DNA of 64,000 nt, taken from the NCBI GenBank assembly GCA_023229385.1, contig JALNZI010000005.1:1-64000 (forward strand), given 5' to 3'. Position 1 is the first letter of the stretch. Every line of letters begins with the position of its first letter. The notes under the pieces were generated by a model that was given only the letters and a program-made list of their open reading frames with translations, did not search any database and was not told the origin of the DNA. Shown one piece after another: positions 49,190 to 59,663 of this stretch. This DNA comes from Candidatus Omnitrophota bacterium. GTDB lineage: Bacteria; Omnitrophota; Gorgyraeia; Gygaellales; Profunditerraquicolaceae. Made by a program: the position numbers and the translations under genes.

Positions 49190-52100
49190 TGGAAATACAA
49201 CATAGTTTCATTAAAGGTATGAATAGGGATTTATCCAAAAATAAATTCCCTAATGATACATATTATTATTTATTGAATGGTAGGGTAATGAATGATGATG
49301 ATACTAGTTTATCAGATATCATTAACATGAAAGGTAATACTGAAGCAAATATAGATGATAATTCTTTAGTAAGGACATCATATTCTATTATTGGATATAC
49401 AATTTTACAAGAAGATATTATTTTATTTTATGCTCAAAATACTGCCACTGGAGCAAATAGTTATACAACATATTCCATAATAGATAGACTAGTTTATCAA
49501 GGTTCCAATGATTATTTAAGAGAAGAAATTTGGAATGGTCAGGGATTAAATTTTAGAATAGATAAACCTATTAAAGCAGTTTCAGTATATGAATCTGAAT
49601 TTGTTGAAAAAATTTATTGGGTTGACGATAATAATAATTTTAAACAAGCAAATATAGCGGAAGATATAAGTTCTCAAACAGCTAATCAATTCGATATACA
49701 AGCTGACTTTAGTAAAATGTTTGCTCCAACATTCTCTGACTTTACTTCTGGAGCATTGAAGCAAGGTTCTATTGCATATGCTTATAGATTAATAAAAAGA
49801 AATGGTTACAAAACAATTTTTTCAGATATCTCAGAATTAATACCACTTGGTAAAAATATAAATTATTTTAGTACAATCCCAAGGACATATGGAGACACTT
49901 TATATGATCCAGATTCATCTTATAATACTGGAATAGGGTTAGTTATAGGATTAACTATTATTAATCCAGAAGATTACGATTTAATAGAAATTGTATCTTT
50001 ATGGTATTCATCTAAACTAGCAACTCCAGATATAACTATTATTGAAAAAATAGAAATTCAAGATGGAATTGGAGCATATAGAATAATTGATACAGGAACA
50101 GTTAGTTATGGTACTTTAACATTAGCTGAATTTACAGAACAATCTTATACTTTTTCTGCTAAAGATATAATATCTAAAGATAATAGATTATTTTTAGGTA
50201 ATATAAAAGAAGAAAATTTAGATATAGATGCAGAAGCAACTTGGAATGGCAAAACTACTGGAGATATTTGGGATGCTAGGGCATATAGATTTGATTCAAC
50301 TCGTAAAGCTGAATTATTAAATTATTTAGCTTCCTTAGAATATACAGTTAATGGAACCGCACCAAATTATAGTGTTATTGAGAATGATGCTGATTGCATT
50401 AATAAATATAATATTGTTAATCAAAGTCTTACGGATGAACTTAATAGTACTGGACATAAACAAATTTATCAATCGAATGGTACAACACTTGGAGGATCGG
50501 GATTAAACATATCATATGAATTTGTTACAGAAGAGTTTTTCCTAACTAATTATTCTTATGATACTCCAGAATTAAATGGAACCATATCTAATAGATCTCA
50601 ATTAGGAATTGATAAAGGATTTCAAAGAGATGAAACATATAGATTTGGAATTGTCTTTTTTGATAAAAAAGGCAGATCTAATTTTGTTAAATGGATTGGT
50701 GACATTAGAATTCCAGCAGCGGAAGGTTCTTTGGGAACTATTGCTACAACACATAGTACTACTTCGATGTATGGCAATAACATATATCCTAAATTTACTA
50801 TCTCCAATATTCCAATAATAAATGGTGAATATTTAGATTATCAAATTGTATATGTTAAAAGAGAAGAGTTTGATAAAAGTATTGTTGCAGCAGGAATGAT
50901 TGTTCCAACAATGAGATTTGATACAGGTACAAGACCTGTTGCTTATCCATTTCAAATTGGAACATATGTTGCAAATGCCGGAGTTAGTAATGGTGAGTTG
51001 AATAAACGTGTATTTAATTTTATTTCTCCAGAGATTAATTTTAGAAATGAAGAATCTATAACAGGAACATTTTTACAAGTTTCATCTGCAAGATTAATAA
51101 GTGATTATGGTGTAACAGCCTCTATTATTGATGGAGCATGGACTTGGGCTACTGTTGCAAGTAATGCTAATTTACTTAGTACAGCAAATGTATATATTAG
51201 AAAATATCATAGTTTATATAATGATGTTAGTCACGAATATGATTTAAGAACTTTAATACTTGATACAGCTAAAACAGTACCTCCAACAAATATTAATTTT
51301 GCAATAGATATAGATGCTGAAACATATCAACATTATGCTTATAATGATAATGGCGGATCTGTTTCTGCACCACATGGAACTTGTTTAACTATAAAGACTG
51401 GAGATAATTTAGCTGCGTGGGTTGACGATATTAATTTCTTTTATGGATATTTGAGAAAAGATGTGTCTCAATCAGCATATGGTGGAAGAGATTATGGTTC
51501 AAGACAAATTAATACATATATTTCAGCAAGTAAAAGAACATCTGGTCTTGTAAATAATGTAACATGTAGATATGGAGATACATTGATTACAATGTTTGAA
51601 TATGGGGAATATTTTTTACAAGATACTCCTAGTGGTGCAACAAATTCTTTTGCAACATTTGATCACTTTCCATGTGAAAGTTCAATTAACTGTTTATTAA
51701 ATACTAATGATACTTACTCAAGAAAATATTTTGTTTATCCATTAAGAGCACCTGCACATATAAATGAAGATGCATATGTATATTTAGATTTGGGATTATC
51801 ATTTACAGGAATGTATGGTAGAAATTCAGCATATGATAAATTACAAGATTCTAAAATATTTGCACCTAAACCAGGTTTTTTCCAAGATATATCTGAATTT
51901 CCAACAAGACTTAAATATAGTGATAATAAAGTAAGCAATGAAGACATTGATAGTTGGTTAAATTTTAGAACTAATAATTATAATACAGCAAATCAAAATC
52001 ATGGTCCAATTAATAAATTAATTGAATTTAATGATAAAATATATAGTTTTCAAGATAATGCTGTTTCATTAGTTTCAATTAATCCAAGAGTAACTCAACA

Positions 52101-53400
52101 GAGTACAGATGGGGTAACTATAGTATTGGGTTCTGGAGAAGTCATAGATAAATTTTATTATTTAACTACAAATATTGGATGTCAGGATAATTCGGATGTA
52201 ATCAAATCTTTCTCAGCATTATATTGGTTAGATAAAAATAAAAGGAAGATTTATACTTTTAATGGTCAAATAGAAAGTGTAACTGATTTAAAAGGTTTAC
52301 ATTCATATTTGAAGAATAATATATATGAAAGTTCTAGTTTCATTGGAACTTACGATGTATCTAATTCAGAAGTATTAATGACTGTTAAAGATATTAATCC
52401 CAAGACAGACTTTTTAGCAGACTTTATTACTGGTACAACTTGGGATTTATTAGGTAATACCTCAATTATAGAGATTCCTTTTATAGTTGGAAGAACTTAT
52501 AAAATAGGTTCAGGTTATTTTGTTTATGTAAGTAAAACAGCTACATCTTATAGATTTACTTATTCTCATGGTACTACTTTAACTGATGGTACAACATATA
52601 GTCTATCTAATTATATAACTGAAAGAGATAATTTCACTATTGCTTATAATGAAAAACTACAAGCTTTCACAAGTTTCTATAGTTTTTTACCAGATTTATA
52701 CATTAATCATTCACGTGATTATTTCACATCTGAAGACAATAGGGACTTGTGGCAACATAATATTGGTGATAGATATAATACATTTTATGGAACAACTTAT
52801 CCAACAACTTTAAAACTTATAGCTAATTTTGGAAGTCAAATTCAATCTGAATATACAAACATTAAATTTTTTGCTGAAATTAGAAATCAATATGGAGAAT
52901 TGGTTCCAAATGAAACTATTAGTAATATTAGTTTAAAAGATGCTACTAAAGTAAGTGATGATGTGATATTATACCCATTACATTTACCAGAAGCAACTGA
53001 TAGGAGTAGATATGTATTAGATACATCAGCATTAAGAATAGGTAGAGATTGGTATACAGGTTTAGTTACAATACCAGAAGGGTTGGTTGTAAATAACAAT
53101 CAACTTTATAGAAATACCAGTATCGGAAATTTAAGTACACAACCTCCTGCAACTGGATGGACTATTGCAGAATTATGTAATATCCGTAAAACTAATAATC
53201 ATTGGATGACTCAACTTCCAAGATTTTTATATCGTGAAAATTTAACTGATGATCATGAATATGCTTTATCAAATAGATTTAGATCTGATTGGTTAGAAAT
53301 AACTTTAGAATTTAAAGATATGCTACCAGGTATCAATCTATATGATAGGCGATTAAAATTATCCGATATAAAATTAATTTATACGCCATTACAATTTTAA
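49189..53400 (+). CDS. Very large tail (muzzle-like) protein
   Basis: 1403 aa, almost entirely beta-rich, with an N-terminus MEIQHSFIKGMNRDLSKNKF typical of the large tail protein of podovirus-like crAss phages (the muzzle or stabilisation protein at the distal tail). The N-terminal formula GMNRDLSKNKFPNDTYYYLL matches this family as I know it. It follows the adaptor gene through a TAATG coupling and ends just before a promoter, so it closes the tail transcript. Confidence 0.85.
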   Translation: MEIQHSFIKGMNRDLSKNKFPNDTYYYLLNGRVMNDDDTSLSDIINMKGNTEANIDDNSLVRTSYSIIGYTILQEDIILFYAQNTATGANSYTTYSIIDRLVYQGSNDYLREEIWNGQGLNFRIDKPIKAVSVYESEFVEKIYWVDDNNNFKQANIAEDISSQTANQFDIQADFSKMFAPTFSDFTSGALKQGSIAYAYRLIKRNGYKTIFSDISELIPLGKNINYFSTIPRTYGDTLYDPDSSYNTGIGLVIGLTIINPEDYDLIEIVSLWYSSKLATPDITIIEKIEIQDGIGAYRIIDTGTVSYGTLTLAEFTEQSYTFSAKDIISKDNRLFLGNIKEENLDIDAEATWNGKTTGDIWDARAYRFDSTRKAELLNYLASLEYTVNGTAPNYSVIENDADCINKYNIVNQSLTDELNSTGHKQIYQSNGTTLGGSGLNISYEFVTEEFFLTNYSYDTPELNGTISNRSQLGIDKGFQRDETYRFGIVFFDKKGRSNFVKWIGDIRIPAAEGSLGTIATTHSTTSMYGNNIYPKFTISNIPIINGEYLDYQIVYVKREEFDKSIVAAGMIVPTMRFDTGTRPVAYPFQIGTYVANAGVSNGELNKRVFNFISPEINFRNEESITGTFLQVSSARLISDYGVTASIIDGAWTWATVASNANLLSTANVYIRKYHSLYNDVSHEYDLRTLILDTAKTVPPTNINFAIDIDAETYQHYAYNDNGGSVSAPHGTCLTIKTGDNLAAWVDDINFFYGYLRKDVSQSAYGGRDYGSRQINTYISASKRTSGLVNNVTCRYGDTLITMFEYGEYFLQDTPSGATNSFATFDHFPCESSINCLLNTNDTYSRKYFVYPLRAPAHINEDAYVYLDLGLSFTGMYGRNSAYDKLQDSKIFAPKPGFFQDISEFPTRLKYSDNKVSNEDIDSWLNFRTNNYNTANQNHGPINKLIEFNDKIYSFQDNAVSLVSINPRVTQQSTDGVTIVLGSGEVIDKFYYLTTNIGCQDNSDVIKSFSALYWLDKNKRKIYTFNGQIESVTDLKGLHSYLKNNIYESSSFIGTYDVSNSEVLMTVKDINPKTDFLADFITGTTWDLLGNTSIIEIPFIVGRTYKIGSGYFVYVSKTATSYRFTYSHGTTLTDGTTYSLSNYITERDNFTIAYNEKLQAFTSFYSFLPDLYINHSRDYFTSEDNRDLWQHNIGDRYNTFYGTTYPTTLKLIANFGSQIQSEYTNIKFFAEIRNQYGELVPNETISNISLKDATKVSDDVILYPLHLPEATDRSRYVLDTSALRIGRDWYTGLVTIPEGLVVNNNQLYRNTSIGNLSTQPPATGWTIAELCNIRKTNNHWMTQLPRFLYRENLTDDHEYALSNRFRSDWLEITLEFKDMLPGINLYDRRLKLSDIKLIYTPLQF

Positions 53401-53417
53401 TTTTTTTATACAAATTC

Positions 53418-53448
53418 TTTGTATATATCCTTTTTTATACTATCTTTA
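53418..53448 (+). promoter_or_regulatory. Promoter for the giant cargo-type genes
   Basis: TTTG (53418-53421), a 19-base spacer and TATCTTTA (53441-53448), a one-base variant of the TATCTTTG box seen elsewhere. A short palindrome TACAAA-TTC-TTTGTA overlaps its upstream part (53409-53423) and may be an operator or a weak terminator. Confidence 0.62.
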
Positions 53449-53488
53449 CATTTAGGAATTTAATTTCCAAAATTAACAATATTAATTT

Positions 53489-56400
53489 ATGGCTAAAAAA
53501 TCAAAAAAATCAATATATAAGTGTGGTGGTAAAATGGCTAATGGTGGTGATGTTGCTCAAACACGAGATCCAAATGAGTTAGGTATGCCTCAAGATTTAT
53601 CTCAATATTCCGGTTTAGCAAATATGACAGGTTCCCTTTTAGAGAATTCTAATTCTCCAATTGGAACTATTGGTGGTGGAATATTGAAAGGTGCGGGTAC
53701 AGGTGCCGCATTAGGACCAATTGGTGCTGGAGTAGGAGCAGTTCTAGGAGGAATTGGGGGTGTTATGAAGAATAAACAAAATAATGAAGCTGAGGAAATG
53801 CAAAAGAGAATGTTGATGCAACAATCTAATATGCAATCTTTACAGAATTTTCAAAATGCAAATAAGATGTATGCTCTTGGAGGACAATTGGGAGATCCTC
53901 CATATACAACTAAACTTACTCCAGAAGAACAGAAACAATTTAATGCTTGGTATTCAAAGATTAGTAAATATAAACAATTAAATCCTAATCCAGATGATCT
54001 TGAACAACAATACGATTATAGAGGATATTGGAAAAATGAAAAAAATAGAGATGATATTTTAAAAGAAGGTACAGATGCTCATTTCATAGATAAATATAAA
54101 ATGCCAGGACATCCTACATTCAGTAATGAGAGTATGTATAGTTCAGATAAAACTCCTGGTGGAAGTTGGACACAAGATAATAATGGTAAATGGTATTTTC
54201 ACCATAGCCCTTATACATCTAAAAATGCGCAATCTACAGAACAATATTTGAGAGGAAGTGGAGATTATAGTATATTGGGAAATGACACTATAAAAGGACC
54301 TGAATACTTCAATAATCAAAGCAAATTAACTAAAAAATATGCTCAAGGTGGAAACTTAAATGTTAATCCTTTAGATAATCAAATTACACAATATAATGGC
54401 CTTACTCATGATGAAGGCGGATTACCTTTAGGTGAGAATACTGAAGTTGAATCTGGCGAAACCAGAGGTACAATGAATACATCAGATTATATATTCTCCG
54501 ATTCATTACGCCCAGATAGGAAATCTAAAAAGACTTTTGCAGATATATCTAAAAGTATTGAGAAAAAATATAAAAATTATAATACAGATAAGTTTGCTAT
54601 AAAAGCTAAAGATGTTGAATTATCTAAACTTATGTATGAACAGGAAGCTTTTAAGAAAAATAAATTAGAAGATGGTATTCAGAAAACATGGGCTAAATAT
54701 GGTGGACCAATAAATAAATTACCTAATGGTGGGAATATTGAAAATGATCCTTTTAAAACAAATAATCCAGATTCAACTTTCTCAGCTAATAAGTTCATAA
54801 GTTCCATACAAGAACCTTGGTATAATAAATTAAATGCATATGAGGCAATGCTGGATATGAAAAAGGATAATGTTAATTATCAAAAAGGATATTCAGGTGG
54901 TCAAGAATATGCAAAAAATAATATGATTTTATCTAATCAACAAGTTTTAGATTTTGCAAAACAAGACCAAATACCGGATAATGTTAAAAAAGCATTATCA
55001 ATAATGGATTTGAAAAGAATTGAAAGTATAAAATCTAAGATGAGATTTGGAGGTAATATTATGGATATTGGTGGACCAATAGATCCACCAACAGGACTTC
55101 CAGAAGAAGATCCTAATAATCCAAATTATAATAAGTATACTGTTAGAAGTGTTGATAAATTCAAATCTCCAGAAGAACTTCAACAACATCAAGCTTTAAT
55201 GAAAAATTTACATGGATTATATCCACAACAATTTACTAATGAAACACCAACACAATACGCATTTGATTATTTAAGGAATCCAGAAGTAAGTAAGAAATTA
55301 ACAGATAAAAATTTACGTTGGGATAATAAGAGTGAAGAAACATTGGGTTATTACTATCCTTCTATAGAAAATACTCCTGAGTTAATGGTTAATTTACCTT
55401 CTGGTGATAGGGAAAATGTAATGCAAAAGAGATTAAAAACTAAATTTCCTATCACAACATCTCAATTTGCAAGCAATCCTGAAGCTTATAGGGATAATAT
55501 GGATTTAAATGAATACAATGCATATTTAAGATATATTAAAGGTCAAGAATATGAAGTACCTACAAGTGGTGGTAAATTAACAAGAGATGTTGTTTTAAGA
55601 GATGTTCAAAATGCTATTAATACTGAAGGATCTCAAAATAAAGGTTTTAAGTATGGGGGCAAAATGCAAATGCCTTATGGAGGAGGATTAAGTATTGATA
55701 AAATCCAATCCCCACAATTTAACTTTAATTTGAGTCCAGAAACTCAAATGAACCAGGATTTATTTAATAAGTATAAACAACAAAACAATAATTCATCAGG
55801 TAATGATCCTGAATATTCCTATTCTAAAAGTACAACACAAACTCCAGTAGGGTTAAGTGATACTAAAGGTGGAATATATGATTCAAAACTTAGTGGGATT
55901 AATCCAATTAATTATAATACCAATGGTAGTTATTGGAATCAATCTGAAAATATAGGTAAATCTTTTACTCCAGAATCTATCTATAATTATATGACAAAAG
56001 ATTTAGGAATAGATCCATCATTTGCTAAACAAATGACATCTGATCCAAAATTAATGCAAGGATATTTCGAGTTTGCAGAACAAGCTCCAGAAGATTTCTT
56101 TAATAAAAGAAAAGAATTATATCCTAAATATTCTAAGAATGAAGCTTTAGGAGATAAAAATAGATTTGGTCAGCATCATCAATGGACATTAGATCCAAAA
56201 ATGTTACAATCATATCAAGAATATATTAATTTTACACCACCTAATCCAATTGAAAGTTTGGGACCACCGACATTTCAAACAAATCATCCACCAATCCCCC
56301 CTCAAGGATGGAAAGGTGAAGATTTTACTGGTGGACCTCCTTCTGGATTAGAAAAGAATAATCCACCACAAGATAATGGTGGACCACCTCAAGGTGGAGT

Positions 56401-57223
56401 TTTAAAACCCTTTGGTCCAGATTGGGTTGCAAGTGGAGTATCAATGTTACCAAATATAGGAATGGGAATAGGTAATCTAGCATTAGCTAACAATTTGAAT
56501 TTCGATAGAACAAATGCAGAGATAATGAACCCAGATTATGTTGATCCTACTAGGGCTATTCAAGAAACTCGTAATCAATATTCTGGAGCAAAGGATTTAA
56601 TTAGACAAAATTCTGGAAGTACAGGGAGTTATCTATCTAATATATTGGGTGCAACTGCTGGACAGAGTGAAGCTGAATCAGGTATTCAATCCCAATATGA
56701 TAATACTAATGCTGGTATATATAATCAATCTGCACAATTTAATACTCAGAATAAACAACGTGCAAATGAAGTTAATGCCAATATTCAAATGCAAGAAATG
56801 ATGCAGAAGACTAATTTGAAACAACAAGGTTATCAAAATTTATCTGATGCAGCAAATACAGGAATTAACACTTATTATCAATCTAAACGTGATGCAGATA
56901 AAATGAATCTTGCTGGTGGTGAGAATTTCTATTATAAAAGGATAGGTTCTTTAGCTAATCAGAAACCTGTTAAAGTATTTAAAGGAAATGGATATCATTA
57001 CTATGAAGATCCTTCTACAGGTCAATTGAGATTCTTAGATGAAAAAACTGGTAAACAGGTTAAGAGTAAAGATAAGATTAGTGAATATGCTAAAGATATA
57101 AATTCAAGTAAAGTATCTACTAATAATGCTCAAGCAAATAAATCTGCTGAATTACAATTTGCATTTAGTCAGATGACACCTGAACAAAAACAACAGTTTT
57201 TACAAAATTATACAGGACAATAA
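53489..57223 (+). CDS. Giant virion cargo-type protein with glycine zipper
   Basis: 1244 aa. Residues 58-92 form a Gly/Ala-rich hydrophobic stretch (GAGTGAALGPIGAGVGAVLG) of the glycine-zipper type found in proteins that insert into membranes during DNA ejection. Short motifs of the form KYGG/NGG recur throughout (KCGGKMANGGD, KYGGPINKLPNGG, RFGGNIMDIGG, KYGGKMQMPYGG). A middle segment (GLTHDEGGLPLGENTEVESG, then YIFSDSL) is known to me from other large phage virion proteins. Probably packaged in the capsid and ejected. Confidence 0.72.
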   Translation: MAKKSKKSIYKCGGKMANGGDVAQTRDPNELGMPQDLSQYSGLANMTGSLLENSNSPIGTIGGGILKGAGTGAALGPIGAGVGAVLGGIGGVMKNKQNNEAEEMQKRMLMQQSNMQSLQNFQNANKMYALGGQLGDPPYTTKLTPEEQKQFNAWYSKISKYKQLNPNPDDLEQQYDYRGYWKNEKNRDDILKEGTDAHFIDKYKMPGHPTFSNESMYSSDKTPGGSWTQDNNGKWYFHHSPYTSKNAQSTEQYLRGSGDYSILGNDTIKGPEYFNNQSKLTKKYAQGGNLNVNPLDNQITQYNGLTHDEGGLPLGENTEVESGETRGTMNTSDYIFSDSLRPDRKSKKTFADISKSIEKKYKNYNTDKFAIKAKDVELSKLMYEQEAFKKNKLEDGIQKTWAKYGGPINKLPNGGNIENDPFKTNNPDSTFSANKFISSIQEPWYNKLNAYEAMLDMKKDNVNYQKGYSGGQEYAKNNMILSNQQVLDFAKQDQIPDNVKKALSIMDLKRIESIKSKMRFGGNIMDIGGPIDPPTGLPEEDPNNPNYNKYTVRSVDKFKSPEELQQHQALMKNLHGLYPQQFTNETPTQYAFDYLRNPEVSKKLTDKNLRWDNKSEETLGYYYPSIENTPELMVNLPSGDRENVMQKRLKTKFPITTSQFASNPEAYRDNMDLNEYNAYLRYIKGQEYEVPTSGGKLTRDVVLRDVQNAINTEGSQNKGFKYGGKMQMPYGGGLSIDKIQSPQFNFNLSPETQMNQDLFNKYKQQNNNSSGNDPEYSYSKSTTQTPVGLSDTKGGIYDSKLSGINPINYNTNGSYWNQSENIGKSFTPESIYNYMTKDLGIDPSFAKQMTSDPKLMQGYFEFAEQAPEDFFNKRKELYPKYSKNEALGDKNRFGQHHQWTLDPKMLQSYQEYINFTPPNPIESLGPPTFQTNHPPIPPQGWKGEDFTGGPPSGLEKNNPPQDNGGPPQGGVLKPFGPDWVASGVSMLPNIGMGIGNLALANNLNFDRTNAEIMNPDYVDPTRAIQETRNQYSGAKDLIRQNSGSTGSYLSNILGATAGQSEAESGIQSQYDNTNAGIYNQSAQFNTQNKQRANEVNANIQMQEMMQKTNLKQQGYQNLSDAANTGINTYYQSKRDADKMNLAGGENFYYKRIGSLANQKPVKVFKGNGYHYYEDPSTGQLRFLDEKTGKQVKSKDKISEYAKDINSSKVSTNNAQANKSAELQFAFSQMTPEQKQQFLQNYTGQ

Positions 57224-57224
57224 T

Positions 57225-59663
57225 ATGCCACAAGGATATAGAAATAATAGTTTAGCTAATAACCCTTATGTTGGGATAGATGTTGATTACTTTGATAGAA
57301 AAGCTTTAGAGAGACAACAACGTCATGATGTTGGTAGGGAAAATTATTCTAAATTTGTACAAGATGTTGCAAATCAATCTTATCTTGATCCAGATGCTAG
57401 AAATGAATATCTTAAAATGCAACAACAAAACTTTGATGATGTTATAACTAAACATTCTGGAAATTTATCTTCTGGATATCAAGATGTATTAGGTGCAATA
57501 GAACAATCTAAATTATCTCCATATCATAATCTCAATAAGAGACATGTTGAACAAGCTAAAGTTAGACAAGATTTAATTGGACAATATGGTGCAGAAGCTA
57601 TAGATTTATCTGTAATGCCAGATAAACTTTATCAGAGAGATAAAGAAGGTAAATTAAATTGGATAGATCCAAATGCTATTGGAGCTAAAGTTGTTAAAGC
57701 AGATAACTATCAGAAGATTATAGAAGATATGTTAGCTCAAACTGCTGCACATGAATATCAAACTCAAAGTGGTATAACTGGTGGAGCTGGTAATCCATTC
57801 TATTTAATGTCGAGAATTGTTAAAGGTGAAGTATTATCTCCTGAAGAACTTATGATGATATCATCTGATCCTAATGTACAGAAAGCTTTCTTAGCAAATG
57901 CAAGTACAGCGGGTATAGATAATAGGAAAGTTGCTGGGTCAGAAGATACATATAAAGATATGTTTGCAGATACAAATAAACTTGCTAAATATATTTATGG
58001 TAATATTCAAGATAAGCAACGTAATAATCAGTCTGAATCTAAACAGTTCATGCAGAACATTGGAGCTGTAAAAGCTTTAGAGCATGCTAATAAGAAGAAG
58101 GAGCAAGCAAATGAATATGCATTAAAGAATATGCATTTAAATGATTTAACAACTATTCAAGATTGGGGTGTAGCTAAAGTAAATAAAGATAAAATTGCAT
58201 CTTATAAAGAAGCTACAGATAAAGTTAAACAGACATTAGATCTTAAAAATAAAGAATCTAAAGAAAATACATCTAATTTTAGTAAACTAACAGGAATTCC
58301 TGTAGGAGATTTGAGTATTTATAAAGATAAGTTTGGTAATCTTAATAAGAAATTAGTTGGAACCATGATGAAGAAGTATGGTAAAACTGATGAAGAAATC
58401 AATGATGTTTTAGGTAAAAGAGATGTGGATATGGTATTTCAAAATCATAATGATTTAAATTTACAGAAATATAATTTAAACAGAGAAGTTGAAGATGCCA
58501 ATAACTATTTAAGTAATATCGATAAAGAAGTAGCAGATGAATATTATAATTCTTTATCTCAATCTAATAAAGATGAATTGAAGAAATTAGGAATTAATTC
58601 AGCTAAAGATTTATCTGATAAGACTCCAGAATTAGAAAAATCAAGTTCATTTGGACAATCTTTACAAAATGTCTTTTCTAAAGAAGGGTGGAAAGACTTT
58701 TTCAAATCATCAGATAAAAACATGGGTACTTCTACAGGTCTTGGAGTAATTGATTATTACGTAGATTTTAGAGATAAAAAATTTAAAGAAGGTTTCACAC
58801 CTAAAGTTGAAACAGTTAAAGCTTTATTTAATGCCGACCCTGAATCTATACCTGGACAATTTAGTAAATTAAATGAGAAAGTAGTTGAAGATATGGGCCT
58901 TAAAGGTTATCTTAACTTATTACAGACTAAGAATGGAGATAATTACATGGCTATGAACGAAGACTTAAAAGACTTTGTAGATAAATATTCAGCTAAAAGT
59001 TCAAGTGGTTTATTTGGCAGAGGTGGTCCAGAAGAATCCGAATATAAGATTGAAACTAAATTTGGAATGGCTCAAAATCAAGTTGCAAATGGTTTAAATC
59101 CATTAATTAAACTTCAAGTTAAAGATGATAAAGGAAATATAGTTGACGAATTTACTGTAGTAGATGCTAAATTAAATAATGACAATGCTATAGCTCAAGA
59201 AATTAAGAGTAGACTTACTCATTATCAAGATATGACATATTCATTAGATCCTAATTACGATGAAATAGGTTCTAACAATGCATATTATGTAAATGGTCAA
59301 AGTGAATATGGTGAACAAGCTGTTAAATTGGTGTCAGATATGAAGAATCCTGGAGACGTCAAAACAATTCCTTTCACATATAAAGATGGTACACCAAGCC
59401 ATATAACTTTTGAGAAAACTCAATATGGATATAGGTCTTTAATTGGAACTGGTAAAGGTAATCAAGCAATTGAGAAGTTTCATATGGACCCAGTTAAATT
59501 ATTAGATTTAACTTTTCCTGGAATAGGGTGGTCATTAGAGAAACTTAATAATCCAAATACTGAAACTAATTATAGTTTTTATCCTAAGAATTCTGATAAA
59601 GCACCAACTGTAAATCAGAATTTAGCTAAAGATAAAGTTCCACAACAAGAAATAACTGAATAA
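57225..59663 (+). CDS. Large helical virion cargo-type protein
   Basis: 812 aa, starting one base after the previous stop. Mostly helical, rich in Lys, Asn, Gln and Asp, with no recognisable enzymatic motif; an internal segment is conserved-looking (GGAGNPFYLMSRIVKGEVLS). Its place between two giant cargo-type genes indicates a virion protein ejected with the DNA. The stop shares one base with the next ATG. Confidence 0.65.
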   Translation: MPQGYRNNSLANNPYVGIDVDYFDRKALERQQRHDVGRENYSKFVQDVANQSYLDPDARNEYLKMQQQNFDDVITKHSGNLSSGYQDVLGAIEQSKLSPYHNLNKRHVEQAKVRQDLIGQYGAEAIDLSVMPDKLYQRDKEGKLNWIDPNAIGAKVVKADNYQKIIEDMLAQTAAHEYQTQSGITGGAGNPFYLMSRIVKGEVLSPEELMMISSDPNVQKAFLANASTAGIDNRKVAGSEDTYKDMFADTNKLAKYIYGNIQDKQRNNQSESKQFMQNIGAVKALEHANKKKEQANEYALKNMHLNDLTTIQDWGVAKVNKDKIASYKEATDKVKQTLDLKNKESKENTSNFSKLTGIPVGDLSIYKDKFGNLNKKLVGTMMKKYGKTDEEINDVLGKRDVDMVFQNHNDLNLQKYNLNREVEDANNYLSNIDKEVADEYYNSLSQSNKDELKKLGINSAKDLSDKTPELEKSSSFGQSLQNVFSKEGWKDFFKSSDKNMGTSTGLGVIDYYVDFRDKKFKEGFTPKVETVKALFNADPESIPGQFSKLNEKVVEDMGLKGYLNLLQTKNGDNYMAMNEDLKDFVDKYSAKSSSGLFGRGGPEESEYKIETKFGMAQNQVANGLNPLIKLQVKDDKGNIVDEFTVVDAKLNNDNAIAQEIKSRLTHYQDMTYSLDPNYDEIGSNNAYYVNGQSEYGEQAVKLVSDMKNPGDVKTIPFTYKDGTPSHITFEKTQYGYRSLIGTGKGNQAIEKFHMDPVKLLDLTFPGIGWSLEKLNNPNTETNYSFYPKNSDKAPTVNQNLAKDKVPQQEITE

